DNA of 62,231 nucleotides from Acidobacteriota bacterium (GTDB taxonomy: Bacteria; Acidobacteriota; Blastocatellia; UBA7656): the NCBI GenBank assembly GCA_040754075.1, contig JBFMDH010000041.1, forward strand, positions 1 through 62,231. Direction: 5' to 3'. The position numbers were made by a program, and so were the translations under genes. Positions 26,221 to 35,293 of this stretch are shown one piece after another. The notes under the pieces were generated by a model. That model was not told the DNA's origin. It worked only from the letters and a program-made list of their open reading frames with translations, and ran no database searches. How positions within the stretch are numbered: the stretch's first letter is position 1; every line of letters starts with the position of its first letter.

Positions 26221-27417
26221 ATGCCCAAACATCAAAATGAACGCGGATATACCTTAGTGGTGGTTGCTGCTTGTTTATTTTTATTCTTGGGATTTGCGGG
26301 ATTAGCAGTTGATGTCAGCATCGCGTCAAGCGCGCGCACCCAGGCGCAACGTGCCGCCGATGCCGCAGCCCTTGCCGGAGCGTTTACCTTTATCAATACG
26401 CCAACCGCAACGCAACCGGCAACCGCAACGAACGCGGCGACAGAAACGGCAATCAACAATGTGATATTGGGAACCCCGATTGCGGCAGGCGAGGTGACGG
26501 TTGCGGTTGATACCAATAATCGAAGAGTGACAGTGACCATTGCCCATTCCCAAAGCACCTATTTCGCAGATGCACTGGGGCAATCGACAACCAACATCAG
26601 CGCCACCGGGATTGCCGAAGCCTCCAATAGCGCGACCGGTTCAGGCAACGTCAAACCCTTCTTTATTCCCAACACCGCTCTCTATGTTTCAAACAACGGA
26701 AGTGATACGGCTTGTACGCCATGTACAACAAGTCCGCCTAACATTCTCATTGATCCGCAAACGCGCCAAACGACAAACTGGGCATTAACTCAAATTGCCT
26801 CCGGTAACAATCGTTTTACAGTCAAACCGCAAAATCCGGGGAATGCCTTGCGACCAGGTCAATTTTACCTGATTGATTTTGGGGGTACGCAGCCGGGCGA
26901 TCTTGATGAGATTATCTCCAGCTTTATTTCAGACCCGCGATTTTGTGATACCACCTATTCGGTGCTGACTGGCAATCATGTTGGTCCCGTCAATCAGGGA
27001 ATTAGCACTATGATCGGTTGCGGACAGGGGAATGTAGATAATCGGGATATTTATGTCGCACCGGGACAATACCGACGACCCGATGGAAATATTTACAGCA
27101 CCAGCAGAGCGTTGTTTACCGCGCCGGTTTGGGATGTTTGCAACGCCTCTTTTGGAGGCACTCCTTTTTGCCCAACTGCTGATTTTCCGGGAGGCACACA
27201 ACCTCAATTACAAATAATCGGATTTGCTTTAATTTTCCTGGAAGGCTTTCAAAACAATGCCAATCAAGCACCGAGTTGTAATGGCAATGATGCCGTCGGG
27301 CGAGTGGTTGGGGTTTGGGGATGCCAAGGCAATGGCGGTGGCGGTGGCGGCGGGGGCATTGACCCTACGGAAACCGGACCCTACGCAATTCCCTTGCGTT
27401 TAGTCAGGGTTCCCTAA
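26221..27417 (+). CDS. tadG: TadG-like pilus-associated protein
   Basis: A 398-residue protein with one N-terminal membrane helix in the TadG/TadE_2 style: RGYTLVVVAACLFLFLGFAGLAVDVSIASSARTQAQRAADAAALAGA. The 'D.....R...Q.AADAAALAGA' motif is diagnostic. The remainder is periplasmic, with a Gly-run of eight near the C-terminus and a few cysteines. TadG is thought to anchor or terminate the pilus at the inner membrane. I use ATG 26221, which follows GGGAAGGAG at a good distance. It lacks a recognisable VWA domain. Confidence 0.85.
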   Translation: MPKHQNERGYTLVVVAACLFLFLGFAGLAVDVSIASSARTQAQRAADAAALAGAFTFINTPTATQPATATNAATETAINNVILGTPIAAGEVTVAVDTNNRRVTVTIAHSQSTYFADALGQSTTNISATGIAEASNSATGSGNVKPFFIPNTALYVSNNGSDTACTPCTTSPPNILIDPQTRQTTNWALTQIASGNNRFTVKPQNPGNALRPGQFYLIDFGGTQPGDLDEIISSFISDPRFCDTTYSVLTGNHVGPVNQGISTMIGCGQGNVDNRDIYVAPGQYRRPDGNIYSTSRALFTAPVWDVCNASFGGTPFCPTADFPGGTQPQLQIIGFALIFLEGFQNNANQAPSCNGNDAVGRVVGVWGCQGNGGGGGGGGIDPTETGPYAIPLRLVRVP

Positions 27418-27474
27418 ATTTATTCAATCAAATTGATTTTTTGCACTCATAAGGTTCGGAAGTAAAACAGAAGT

Positions 27475-28647
27475 ATGACAGCTACAGAAATCACTATCGG
27501 AATTATCTCTCCATCAGAGGAGACCAGAGAGACGTTACGCATTCAAGTGGGGGCGACCGGATTAGCTACGGTCAAAATCGAGTTGGAACAATACTGCTTG
27601 ACCATCGGTGACCGGGCTTCGCGGCAATTACTCGAAGCGTCACCCGACATCATCATCGTGGATATGGATAGCACCCAATCGGCATTGCAAACCTTACATT
27701 TTTTACATAAGGCTGTACCCGATACCTGGCTATTCGTGCTTTCCACGTCCAACGACCCGCAACTGATTATCGAAACCATGCGAACCGGGGTACGCGAGTT
27801 TTTCGCCAAACCGCTGCACCCACGCAATCTTTCGCAAGCTATCGGACGTTACATCTCTGAACAACAACGACGCACCAAAGAGGCAGGAAAAATATATTGT
27901 GTGACCTCGGCTAAAGGGGGCGTTGGCGCTACCGCTTTATCCATTAACATCGCAACCTCGTTGGCAGTCAATCCCGACGCCCATGTCGCTTTGATTGATT
28001 TAAGTGGCCCGATTGGTGATGCCGCCACCAACCTGAATTTGAAACCCCAATTTACCATCACCGACGTGTTGCAATCAGCTTCCCGTTTAGACCCGGTTTT
28101 ATTGGAGAGTTTCACATCGCGTGCCAATGGGGTTTCGGTTCTGGCAGGTCCTCGCGAATTCAATCCCAATATTTTGTATAGCGTCGATGCCATCGGCAAA
28201 GTGTTGGATGTCGCCACGCAAACCTACACCCAGACGATTATCGATTTGTCATCATCATTGAATAAAGATTATTTACAAATCATCACCGGCATGGCGTCGA
28301 AAGTGGTGGTGGTGCTCACCCCGGAATTGCCCGCCATTATGCGCACCGAAAGATTGCTCAGATTTTTATCATCCATCGGGGCAACCGATAAATTGCGAGT
28401 GGTGTTAAATCGTCAACGAAAATCGGATGAAATTTCCGAAAGTGAAATTGAAAAAGCCTTGAAACGTTCGGTGAATTGGAAATTGCCGAATAATTATAAA
28501 GGCGCAATTCAAGCGATCAATACCGGCGAGCCGGTGGTCACCGCAAACCACTCTGACCTCGCCTCCAGTTATCGTACATTGGCTTATCAACTGGCGGAAC
28601 TTCCACTGCCAGAGAAGAAAACCGGGTTCTTAAAATTTTTCTCATAA
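27475..28647 (+). CDS. cpaE: CpaE/TadZ, ParA-like pilus localisation ATPase
   Basis: A 390-residue protein. Residues 1-130 form a response-regulator-like receiver (IIIVDMDST, LFVLSTSND, REFFAKP), as in TadZ. Residues 140-385 are a MinD/ParA-type ATPase with the deviant Walker A SAKGGVGATALS and ALIDLSGPIGD as the switch region. The P-loop ends GVGAT instead of GKT, so ATP hydrolysis may be weak or absent, which is common in TadZ. It positions the pilus machine at a cell site. The ATG is preceded by a modest ribosome site. A 57-nt gap separates it from tadG. Confidence 0.92.
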   Translation: MTATEITIGIISPSEETRETLRIQVGATGLATVKIELEQYCLTIGDRASRQLLEASPDIIIVDMDSTQSALQTLHFLHKAVPDTWLFVLSTSNDPQLIIETMRTGVREFFAKPLHPRNLSQAIGRYISEQQRRTKEAGKIYCVTSAKGGVGATALSINIATSLAVNPDAHVALIDLSGPIGDAATNLNLKPQFTITDVLQSASRLDPVLLESFTSRANGVSVLAGPREFNPNILYSVDAIGKVLDVATQTYTQTIIDLSSSLNKDYLQIITGMASKVVVVLTPELPAIMRTERLLRFLSSIGATDKLRVVLNRQRKSDEISESEIEKALKRSVNWKLPNNYKGAIQAINTGEPVVTANHSDLASSYRTLAYQLAELPLPEKKTGFLKFFS

Positions 28648-28684
28648 GTTGCAGCTTCATCGCTGATGCAGGAGGGGAACGACC

Positions 28685-29971
28685 ATGTTTGCCACAGATT
28701 ATCGAGAACTCAAAGCGAATTTACATTCTAAAATCCTCAATGAGATTGACCTTGAGAGTTTAAATCGCTCCGGCGAAGAAGCCGGGCGCGAGCAGGTCGG
28801 GTTGATTATTCGCGACATGTTACAACGCGAAAAAACCCCGCTCTCGCAAACCGAACGGGAAAAAATCGTGCGCGAAATTTTAGATGAATTATTCGGTTAT
28901 GGCCCGATTCAACCTTTGCTTGATGATCCCTCGATTGCCGATATTTTAGTGAATGGCGCAAATATCATTTATATAGAGCGCAATGGTATGTTGGAAAAAA
29001 CCGATGTTACCTTTAATGATGACCAACATCTGATGCGCATCATCGAGCGTATCGTTTCGCGAGTCGGTCGGCGGGTTGATGAATCTTCACCGATGGTCGA
29101 TGCGCGGTTACCGGATGGTTCACGTGTCAATGCGATTATCCCCCCGCTTGCTCTCGACGGCCCAACCCTATCCATCCGCCGATTTGGTCGAGACCCGTTA
29201 ACCGCAGACGATTTACTCGGCAACGGAACGCTCAGTGTGCCGATGCTCGAATTATTAAAGGCTGTGGTCATTGGCAAACTTAATATTCTGATTTCCGGTG
29301 GAACCGGCGCGGGAAAGACCACGTTGCTGAATGTGCTTTCTGCGTTTATTCCTGAGAAAGAGCGCATCATCACTATAGAAGATGCTGCCGAACTCCAATT
29401 AAAACAGGAACACGTCGTGCGCCTGGAAACTCGTCCGCCCAATATCGAAGGCAAAGGGTCGGTAAAACAACGGCAACTGGTTATCAATACCTTGCGTATG
29501 CGTCCAGACCGCATCGTGGTTGGTGAGGTTCGCGGCGAAGAGGCGCTCGATATGTTGCAGGCGATGAACACCGGGCACGAAGGTTCGATGACTACCATCC
29601 ATTCCAACAGTCCGCGTGATGCCTTGAGCCGATTGGAAACTATGGTGGCAATGGCAAACCTGAATTTGCCGGATAAAGCGATACGCCAGCAAATTTCTTC
29701 GGCAATTAATCTTGTCGTGCAAATTACCCGGTTGACCGATGGCACCCGCAAAGTAACCAGTATTTCGGAAATCACCGGGATGGAAGGCGCAATCGTAACC
29801 ATGCAGGATTTATTTATTTTTGAGCGGCAAGGGTACGATGCCAATAATCGTGTGCGTGGCAGATTAAGACCTACGGGAATTCGCCCCAAATTTAGCGAAA
29901 AACTTTTGGCTGCCGGAATACGGTTGCCAATGGATATGTTTGAAACCAATTTGCTCAATGCAGCAGACTGA
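28685..29971 (+). CDS. cpaF: Pilus assembly ATPase CpaF/TadA
   Basis: A 428-residue secretion ATPase of the VirB11/CpaF group that powers pilus assembly at the inner membrane. It has the N-terminal helical domain, [23 protein letters not shown], the P-loop [13 protein letters not shown], Asp box TIEDAAELQ, Walker [17 protein letters not shown] and His box [14 protein letters not shown] strong ribosome site (GCAGGAGGGG) precedes the ATG. All catalytic motifs are intact. The likely membrane partners TadB and TadC follow directly. Confidence 0.97.
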   Translation: MFATDYRELKANLHSKILNEIDLESLNRSGEEAGREQVGLIIRDMLQREKTPLSQTEREKIVREILDELFGYGPIQPLLDDPSIADILVNGANIIYIERNGMLEKTDVTFNDDQHLMRIIERIVSRVGRRVDESSPMVDARLPDGSRVNAIIPPLALDGPTLSIRRFGRDPLTADDLLGNGTLSVPMLELLKAVVIGKLNILISGGTGAGKTTLLNVLSAFIPEKERIITIEDAAELQLKQEHVVRLETRPPNIEGKGSVKQRQLVINTLRMRPDRIVVGEVRGEEALDMLQAMNTGHEGSMTTIHSNSPRDALSRLETMVAMANLNLPDKAIRQQISSAINLVVQITRLTDGTRKVTSISEITGMEGAIVTMQDLFIFERQGYDANNRVRGRLRPTGIRPKFSEKLLAAGIRLPMDMFETNLLNAAD

Positions 29972-29994
29972 TTTGATTGAAGAGGTAAGGGGTT

Positions 29995-30969
29995 ATGATT
30001 GCAATTTTGACAGTGTTGATTTTTTTTATCACGCTCAGTCTCCTCCTGAGCGGAATGTATTTTTTCATTGAAATACCCGCAGCCAAAAAAAGAATGCAAA
30101 TGCGTTTAGGAGCGATTCAAGAATCGGCATTTCAATCTTCACCCAACCCTGAAGTCGTATTGCTTCGGGATGCCGTTTTAAATCAGATTCCCATCTTCAG
30201 TCGTCTGTTGATGAAGATTCCCATCACCGGCAAATTACAACTGTATATCGAACAATCGGCATTGAAGATTACCGTCGAAACGCTGTTGATGATTGCGATG
30301 GCGGTTGCCGTTATCGTTTTTTTACTCGTGAGCTTTATTGCCAGCTTACCAATGTTAGTCGGGCTGGCGCTTGCCTTACTGAGCGGCGCGATTCCGTTTG
30401 CGGTCGTGGCTTTTTATCGACAACGCCGATTTTCAAAATTTGAAGAACTTTTCCCGGATGCCATCGATATGCTGGCGCGCGCGGTTCGCGCCGGACATGC
30501 CTTCACCACCAGTTTTGAACTCATCGCGCGGGAAATGCCTGAGCCATTGGCGGGCGAATTCAAAATCACTTTTGAACAACAAAATCTGGGAATGCCGCTG
30601 AAAGAAGCTTTACACAACTTAACCGTAAGGATGCCGTTGACCGATGTGTTTTTTTTCACTTCCGCGCTGCAAATCCAACGGGAATCCGGCGGCAATCTGG
30701 CGGAAATTCTCGATAATCTTTCACACGTCATTCGTGAACGCTTCAAAATTTTGCGCCAGGTTAGAGTGGTGACCGCCCAAGGACGCATGACGCTTTACCT
30801 GTTGATGGCGCTAACGCCGGGATTCACTTTCCTGATGTATCTGAGAAACCCCAAATATGTCGGACGATTGTTTACCGACCCGCTCGGTCAAAAAGCCTTG
30901 GCAGTCGGGGTGATACTGCAAATCATCGGGTTTTTAATTATCCGAAAAATTATCCGTATTAAAGTTTAG
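29995..30969 (+). CDS. tadB: Tad inner-membrane platform protein TadB
   Basis: A 324-residue polytopic protein with a GspF/T2SSF domain. It has an N-terminal helix, two helices around residues 95-140, the cytoplasmic FEELFPDAIDMLARAVRAGHAFTTSFELIA block typical of TadB, and a C-terminal helix pair. It forms the membrane platform on which CpaF acts. AAGAGGTAAGGGG precedes the ATG. The next gene begins 11 bases after its stop. Confidence 0.94.
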   Translation: MIAILTVLIFFITLSLLLSGMYFFIEIPAAKKRMQMRLGAIQESAFQSSPNPEVVLLRDAVLNQIPIFSRLLMKIPITGKLQLYIEQSALKITVETLLMIAMAVAVIVFLLVSFIASLPMLVGLALALLSGAIPFAVVAFYRQRRFSKFEELFPDAIDMLARAVRAGHAFTTSFELIAREMPEPLAGEFKITFEQQNLGMPLKEALHNLTVRMPLTDVFFFTSALQIQRESGGNLAEILDNLSHVIRERFKILRQVRVVTAQGRMTLYLLMALTPGFTFLMYLRNPKYVGRLFTDPLGQKALAVGVILQIIGFLIIRKIIRIKV

Positions 30970-30980
30970 AGGTGACCACG

Positions 30981-31895
30981 ATGAGTCTTACTCTCTTAGC
31001 CGTTATTTTAGGGGTACTGGCATTTCTCATTATTTTCAGTTTAGCCATGCTGCTTTTCAGCAAGCGGCGAAACCTGGAAGAGCGCGTCGGGCAAAGTCTT
31101 CCACAATCGAACCAACGGAGATTCGACTGGCGCAACTACATGAAACGGGCTGAAGGATTGTTTAAACCGCTTGGCGACATCATTCCGCGTTCCCCCGAAG
31201 AGATGTCGCGCCAGGAAAAACGGCTTATGCACGCTGGCATTCGTCACAAAGATGGGCCCGTATTATTTTACGGGGTCAAATTGGCGCTGGCGATTATCCT
31301 TTTTATAACCTTCAATCTGACCAGCTATCCTGACTCCATCATTTTACGAATCCTTCTATCGCTATTGTTAGGCGCAGCAATCCCGGATATTTGGCTTTCT
31401 ACGAAAAGTCGAAACCGTCAGGAACGCATCCAACTGGCGATTCCTGATGTCCTTGATTTAACCGTGGTCTGTGTAGAGGCGGGCTTAGGGTTAGACCAAT
31501 CGTTGCTGCGAATTGGGCATGAACTTCGTTTGGTTCACCCGGCAATGAGCGAAGAATTACGATTATATAATTTGGAAGTTAGTGCCGGTCGAAGCCGCGC
31601 CGATGCGCTACGAAATTTAGCCCATCGAACTAATGTCGATGATTTGAAGGCATTGGTCGCGGTGCTCATCCAGACCGACCGTTTCGGAACCGGCATCGCC
31701 CAATCGCTGCGCGTGTTTTCGGATTCATTGCGCACCAAGCGTCGTCAACGGGCTGAAGAACGCGCCGCGAAAACCGCTGTGAAAATGGTTCCGGTTTTGG
31801 TGTTTTTTATTTTTCCCGCCATCTTTATCGTGGTGGTATTCCCGGCATTCCTGGCAATCATTCGTGATTTATTACCGAAAATCGGTGGGCATTAA
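30981..31895 (+). CDS. tadC: Tad inner-membrane platform protein TadC
   Basis: A 304-residue GspF/T2SSF-domain protein, the second half of the Tad platform. The conserved IPDVLDLTVVCVEAGLGLDQSLLRIGHEL and SLRTKRRQRAEERAAKTAVKMVPVLVFFIFPAIFIVVVFPA segments are diagnostic. I chose ATG 30981, since GAGG at 30969-30972 is the ribosome site; the GTG at 30972 overlaps it and is unlikely to be the start. Confidence 0.94.
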   Translation: MSLTLLAVILGVLAFLIIFSLAMLLFSKRRNLEERVGQSLPQSNQRRFDWRNYMKRAEGLFKPLGDIIPRSPEEMSRQEKRLMHAGIRHKDGPVLFYGVKLALAIILFITFNLTSYPDSIILRILLSLLLGAAIPDIWLSTKSRNRQERIQLAIPDVLDLTVVCVEAGLGLDQSLLRIGHELRLVHPAMSEELRLYNLEVSAGRSRADALRNLAHRTNVDDLKALVAVLIQTDRFGTGIAQSLRVFSDSLRTKRRQRAEERAAKTAVKMVPVLVFFIFPAIFIVVVFPAFLAIIRDLLPKIGGH

Positions 31896-31940
31896 ATTGC
31901 AGTTTAGCAGGTCATTCAATCTAAATTGGAGGAAACGTAC

Positions 31941-32030
31941 ATGTCAACATTTCAAGTAATCTGTTTAATCCTGGCTGCATTCGTGCTGATGATTATCATC
32001 GTCCGTCGGCGCAGCAAATCAAGAAGTTAA
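31941..32030 (+). CDS. 29-residue single-pass membrane peptide in the Tad locus
   Basis: A short frame starting MSTFQVICLI and ending RRRSKSRS. It has one hydrophobic helix of about 18 residues followed by a strongly basic tail, which predicts N-out/C-in topology. TTGGAGG sits nine bases before the ATG, a better ribosome site than many neighbours have. It lies 45 bases after tadC and 22 before the DUF192 gene. It is too short for homology assignment. A small accessory subunit of the TadBC platform is possible, but that is inference. Confidence 0.6.
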   Translation: MSTFQVICLILAAFVLMIIIVRRRSKSRS

Positions 32031-32052
32031 TCTGACGACGGCTAAATCATCG

Positions 32053-32430
32053 GTGTCCAGATTCAGAGTTTTTAATCGCACCAAAAATACGCTTCTGGCT
32101 TTGGAGGTCGAAAAAGCCGCGACCTCCTGGAGCCGCATAAAAGGCTTGCTTGGTCGAAGGGCGGATGAATTTTCCGTTGGTAAAGGATTATGGATTTTGC
32201 CTTCGCAAGGGGTTCACACCATCGGCATGAAGTTTCCGATTGATGTGGTTTACCTGGATTCAAAATTTCGTGTGGTACACCTTTATCAGCAACTGTCGCC
32301 CTTTCGGATAGCTGCCCTGAAATCGGCAGCCAGAAGCGTCATCGAATTGCCAGCAGGAGTTTTGGCACTAACCCAAACGGCTGTGGGAGACCTTTTGGAA
32401 ATCAGCGAAACCAACGCTGAAGGAGGGTAA
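32053..32430 (+). CDS. DUF192 protein
   Basis: A 125-residue protein of the DUF192/UPF0127 family: TSWSRIKGLLGRRADEFSVGKGLWILPSQGVHTIGMKFPIDVVYLD and the terminal VIELPAGVLALT are the conserved parts. The family forms a small beta-barrel of unknown function and is often exported; no signal peptide is visible here. The start is GTG (SRFRVFNRTKN follows). Its stop is one base before the next ATG. DUF192 genes recur beside Tad genes in some genomes, so a role in the pilus is plausible. Confidence 0.85.
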   Translation: MSRFRVFNRTKNTLLALEVEKAATSWSRIKGLLGRRADEFSVGKGLWILPSQGVHTIGMKFPIDVVYLDSKFRVVHLYQQLSPFRIAALKSAARSVIELPAGVLALTQTAVGDLLEISETNAEGG

Positions 32431-32431
32431 C

Positions 32432-33832
32432 ATGAAACGTTTTGGAATTGCCGGAATGCTAATTATGGCGCTTGTTTTCGGGCTTTTGTCGGGATGTAAG
32501 AAACGCAAGTCGGTTGCCATAACCCCTCGTGCCCCTGCGGCGACCACCCCTTATCAATCCGCTGATCCGGCGGATTTATCGGAGTACATCAGAACCGTTT
32601 TAAAAATATCTCAGGAAAATACGGTTGCCTCGGAAGAAAAACTGGCTGAGTTGTTAAAAGCCAAACCGCAACTGGTGGCTTTGATTCAGGTCGCCGGTGC
32701 CAATGCGCGGGACATCCAATCTCGAACTCTACTTGCTGAAGCCTACTTTAAAGCAGGGCTTCATCGACATGCCTTTCAACTTTATCAGGAAATCAAAACC
32801 ATCGCTCCGCAAGACCCGATTGCGGATTTGGGGTTAGCAAAAATATGGAATGAATGGGGCGATTACGCGCTGGCTTCTCAACACGCCGAAGCAGCTTTGC
32901 GCTTAGCTCCCGATTCGGTCAAGGGTTTGGAATTGCTGGGCAAAATAAAATTGCAAACCAATGATCTCGATGGCGCGATTTCAAGCTTTTTATCAGCCAT
33001 CCAGCTTGCACCCGATAATGGCTCACTCTATGCCAACGCCGGTTATGTGTACCTTGCGCGGGGTGATTTTCAACCGGCACGGTATTACCTGGAACGAGCG
33101 GTAAATCTTGAACCGTTTCTCCCGGAAGCGCAAAATAATCTGGGCATCACGCTGGGACATCTCGGCGATTATCCAAACGCGCTGAGAGCTTTCACGATTG
33201 CCAATGGACGGGTCGCCGGATTGAATAATTTAGGGGTTGTTTATATGGAACAACGTCAATGGGCAGATGCTTGCAAGGCGTTTCGCCAAGCGTTAGCCAT
33301 TGACCCGACCTATCAAAAAGCGCGAAAGAATCTTATCGAAGCGGAAAAACGCATTCCTTCACCGACGGTAATTGAGTTGAAACCATTTTCAGAAACCAGC
33401 AGCGGAATCGTTCACTTAAAACCCAGTACCAGTCAAACCATTGCTTCCGGTCAATTCAAACAAGGTGTACAGGTCATCGGAGAAAAGGTCGAGACCCGCG
33501 CTAAACCCAAGCCCCTCGCCCTATCCGGTTCTACAAACCGTGTCTCCATTGCCTTTCATGATGCGGTTGCAAGATTGAAAAACCGTCGTTATGCAGAGGC
33601 GTTGGAAATGTTCAATTGGCTTCTCAGACAATATTCCGAGCCGGAAACCGTCAGCGTTTGCCAATATTGGATAGGCGAATGTTATTGGGGTTTGGGCGAC
33701 AAAGCGAAAGCTCGCCTGGCATTCAGTCGCGTGGTCGCTTATGGCAATGCTACAAAGCGACGCGATGCGCTATTGATGCTCAAGCGCATTGCCAATGCCG
33801 AGCGCCTTGTGACTAAAACTGCCAAGGGTTGA
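32432..33832 (+). CDS. tadD: TadD-like TPR lipoprotein
   Basis: A 466-residue lipoprotein. The lipobox LLSGC puts the acylated cysteine at residue 22. About six tetratricopeptide repeats occupy residues 90-310 (LLAEAYFKAGLHRHAFQLYQ; AGYVYLARGDFQPARYYLERAV; LNNLGVVYMEQRQWADACKAF). After a low-complexity linker, a C-terminal YbgF/CpoB-like repeat pair follows (RYAEALEMFNWLLRQYSEPE; CYWGLGDKAKARLAF). TadD is the outer-membrane pilotin-like lipoprotein that helps the secretin. It is longer than usual TadD (about 250-300 aa) because of the C-terminal part. GGAGG lies seven bases before the ATG. Confidence 0.85.
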   Translation: MKRFGIAGMLIMALVFGLLSGCKKRKSVAITPRAPAATTPYQSADPADLSEYIRTVLKISQENTVASEEKLAELLKAKPQLVALIQVAGANARDIQSRTLLAEAYFKAGLHRHAFQLYQEIKTIAPQDPIADLGLAKIWNEWGDYALASQHAEAALRLAPDSVKGLELLGKIKLQTNDLDGAISSFLSAIQLAPDNGSLYANAGYVYLARGDFQPARYYLERAVNLEPFLPEAQNNLGITLGHLGDYPNALRAFTIANGRVAGLNNLGVVYMEQRQWADACKAFRQALAIDPTYQKARKNLIEAEKRIPSPTVIELKPFSETSSGIVHLKPSTSQTIASGQFKQGVQVIGEKVETRAKPKPLALSGSTNRVSIAFHDAVARLKNRRYAEALEMFNWLLRQYSEPETVSVCQYWIGECYWGLGDKAKARLAFSRVVAYGNATKRRDALLMLKRIANAERLVTKTAKG

Positions 33833-33984
33833 AGCCATAAATTTTTGCACCAATGAATTGCCGATTAATCGCTGGTTTCAAACTGGCAGAACTTATCAAA
33901 GCGATTGGAGGCACATCAAACATTTTTGACAATAAACCGAACTGATTAAATCCCGCTGAATGCGGCTAAGAAGGTGGTAGCAGT

Positions 33985-34338
33985 ATGATGAAAGCCAAAT
34001 GGGAGAAATTAATCAAAAAAAATATGTCCACAGTCAACGGAGAGAAACACATCTACAGACCGAATAAAGGAATAACCGTAAACATACTACTTGGTGGCGG
34101 GGAGTTCAGCATGCGTTCGCAAAATCTCGAACCCGCTTCCCCAAGCGGTTACTGTTCATTGACGGAGACCAACTTCGACATCGCTCTGGATATTTCCCAG
34201 GAAGATTTTTTGCTGGTTCACAAATTTGTTCCTGATATATCGACGCCGAATGTGAAACATACTCATCATATTCCCTGGGAAATGATTGTTGATATTATCA
34301 TCAGCGAACGGGTAGACCATAAGGAAGTGATGATTTGA
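33985..34338 (+). CDS. Hypothetical protein downstream of the Tad genes
   Basis: A 117-residue soluble protein that I do not recognise. It has a basic N-terminus (MMKAKWEKLIKKN), a glycine-rich ILLGGGEFSM, and a C-terminal half with HTHHIPWEMIVDIIISE. No signal peptide or membrane segment is seen. AAGAAGG provides a ribosome site. Its stop overlaps the TTG start of the next gene, which suggests coupling. The 152-nt gap before it (33833-33984) holds nothing I can identify. Confidence 0.6.
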   Translation: MMKAKWEKLIKKNMSTVNGEKHIYRPNKGITVNILLGGGEFSMRSQNLEPASPSGYCSLTETNFDIALDISQEDFLLVHKFVPDISTPNVKHTHHIPWEMIVDIIISERVDHKEVMI

Positions 34339-35144
34339 AATTCCCAGGCGATTGGGCAATGCCTGGTTCGTTGTGGAAGGGTAAAGCACAAACCGATCTC
34401 ATGAAATTGTGGGAAGCAAAAAATATTCCGGTCGTTATTTCACGCTGGCTCATCGGTCTTCTTTTTCTGGTGATTATCTTAGGGTTCACCCAAATCACCA
34501 AGGGTGCATTGATGCAAGATAATCAAAACGATTGGCAAGCCATCGTCAAAACGGATTCACTGAACATCTACACCGAAGCCTCAACTCAAAGTGCCGTGGT
34601 TAAATCTCTGAAAAAGGGAGATGTGGTCATTATCGCTTTAGAGATTGTCAGCATGGAGGGAACCTGGTGTGGCGTTCGTGAGGTTGCTCAAGTAAAAGTG
34701 ACCGGATATGTGCGCGATGTTTTTTTAGAGCGCAATCCTGACACGCAATTAACTGCCTGGCAATATCTGCCGCCACCCCCGCCACCGGAAGAGGTGAAGC
34801 CCGAAGAAATTAAACCCAACGACGCCAAAAAAGAAAATCGCAGAGTGTGGATACCGATTCGTAAAACCGAAGTCAAACACGAATTGGATAAATTGTTCAT
34901 TTCCAAATATGGGCGAACCCTTCCCGTAAGCGCCTTCGGTCAAACCGTTCTACATACGAGCTTGAATTATGACCACCGGAATTCATTCGATATTGCCGTG
35001 CATCCGGACAGCGCCGAAGGGCGAACCATTATCACCTACTTACGCGGAAAAGGTTTGCCATTTATTGTCTTTCGTAGCGCCGTGCGCGGTTCAGCCACCG
35101 GTCCCCATATTCACGTTGGCAACCCCTCCCCCAGAATGTATTGA
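34335..35144 (+). CDS. SH3-domain protein with a C-terminal zinc-peptidase-like module
   Basis: A 269-residue protein. It has a membrane anchor or signal at about residues 35-55, a bacterial SH3 domain (TDSLNIYTEASTQSAVVKSLKKGD...GYVRDVFLE, about 70-135), a Pro-rich linker (PPPPPPEEVKPEE), and a C-terminal module (about 170-269) with HRNSFDIAVHPDSAEG and ATGPHIHVG. The D near the first His plus a terminal HxH recall LAS/M23-type peptidoglycan peptidases, but spacing differs from both, so activity is uncertain. The start is TTG with AAGGAAG eight bases upstream and a 4-base overlap with the preceding gene. It could open cell wall for the pilus or act independently. Confidence 0.6.
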   Translation: MKFPGDWAMPGSLWKGKAQTDLMKLWEAKNIPVVISRWLIGLLFLVIILGFTQITKGALMQDNQNDWQAIVKTDSLNIYTEASTQSAVVKSLKKGDVVIIALEIVSMEGTWCGVREVAQVKVTGYVRDVFLERNPDTQLTAWQYLPPPPPPEEVKPEEIKPNDAKKENRRVWIPIRKTEVKHELDKLFISKYGRTLPVSAFGQTVLHTSLNYDHRNSFDIAVHPDSAEGRTIITYLRGKGLPFIVFRSAVRGSATGPHIHVGNPSPRMY

Positions 35145-35293
35145 ACTCAACAGGATGAGAACATCGCTTTTGTTGATTGATGAAAACCTTCATCAGGCAA
35201 AACATCGACGAGTTAAATAATCGAGGTGAAGTATTCGGTGGCGAATGTCCGGGATAGGCTTGAGAATTTTAACTGGCGAAACATCTATAATCC

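Noticed and set aside
28969-30099. 376-codon minus-strand frame across cpaF and tadB
   Set aside because: The + strand carries intact, conserved secretion-ATPase motifs; the antisense translation is Ser/Arg-rich and lacks domains.
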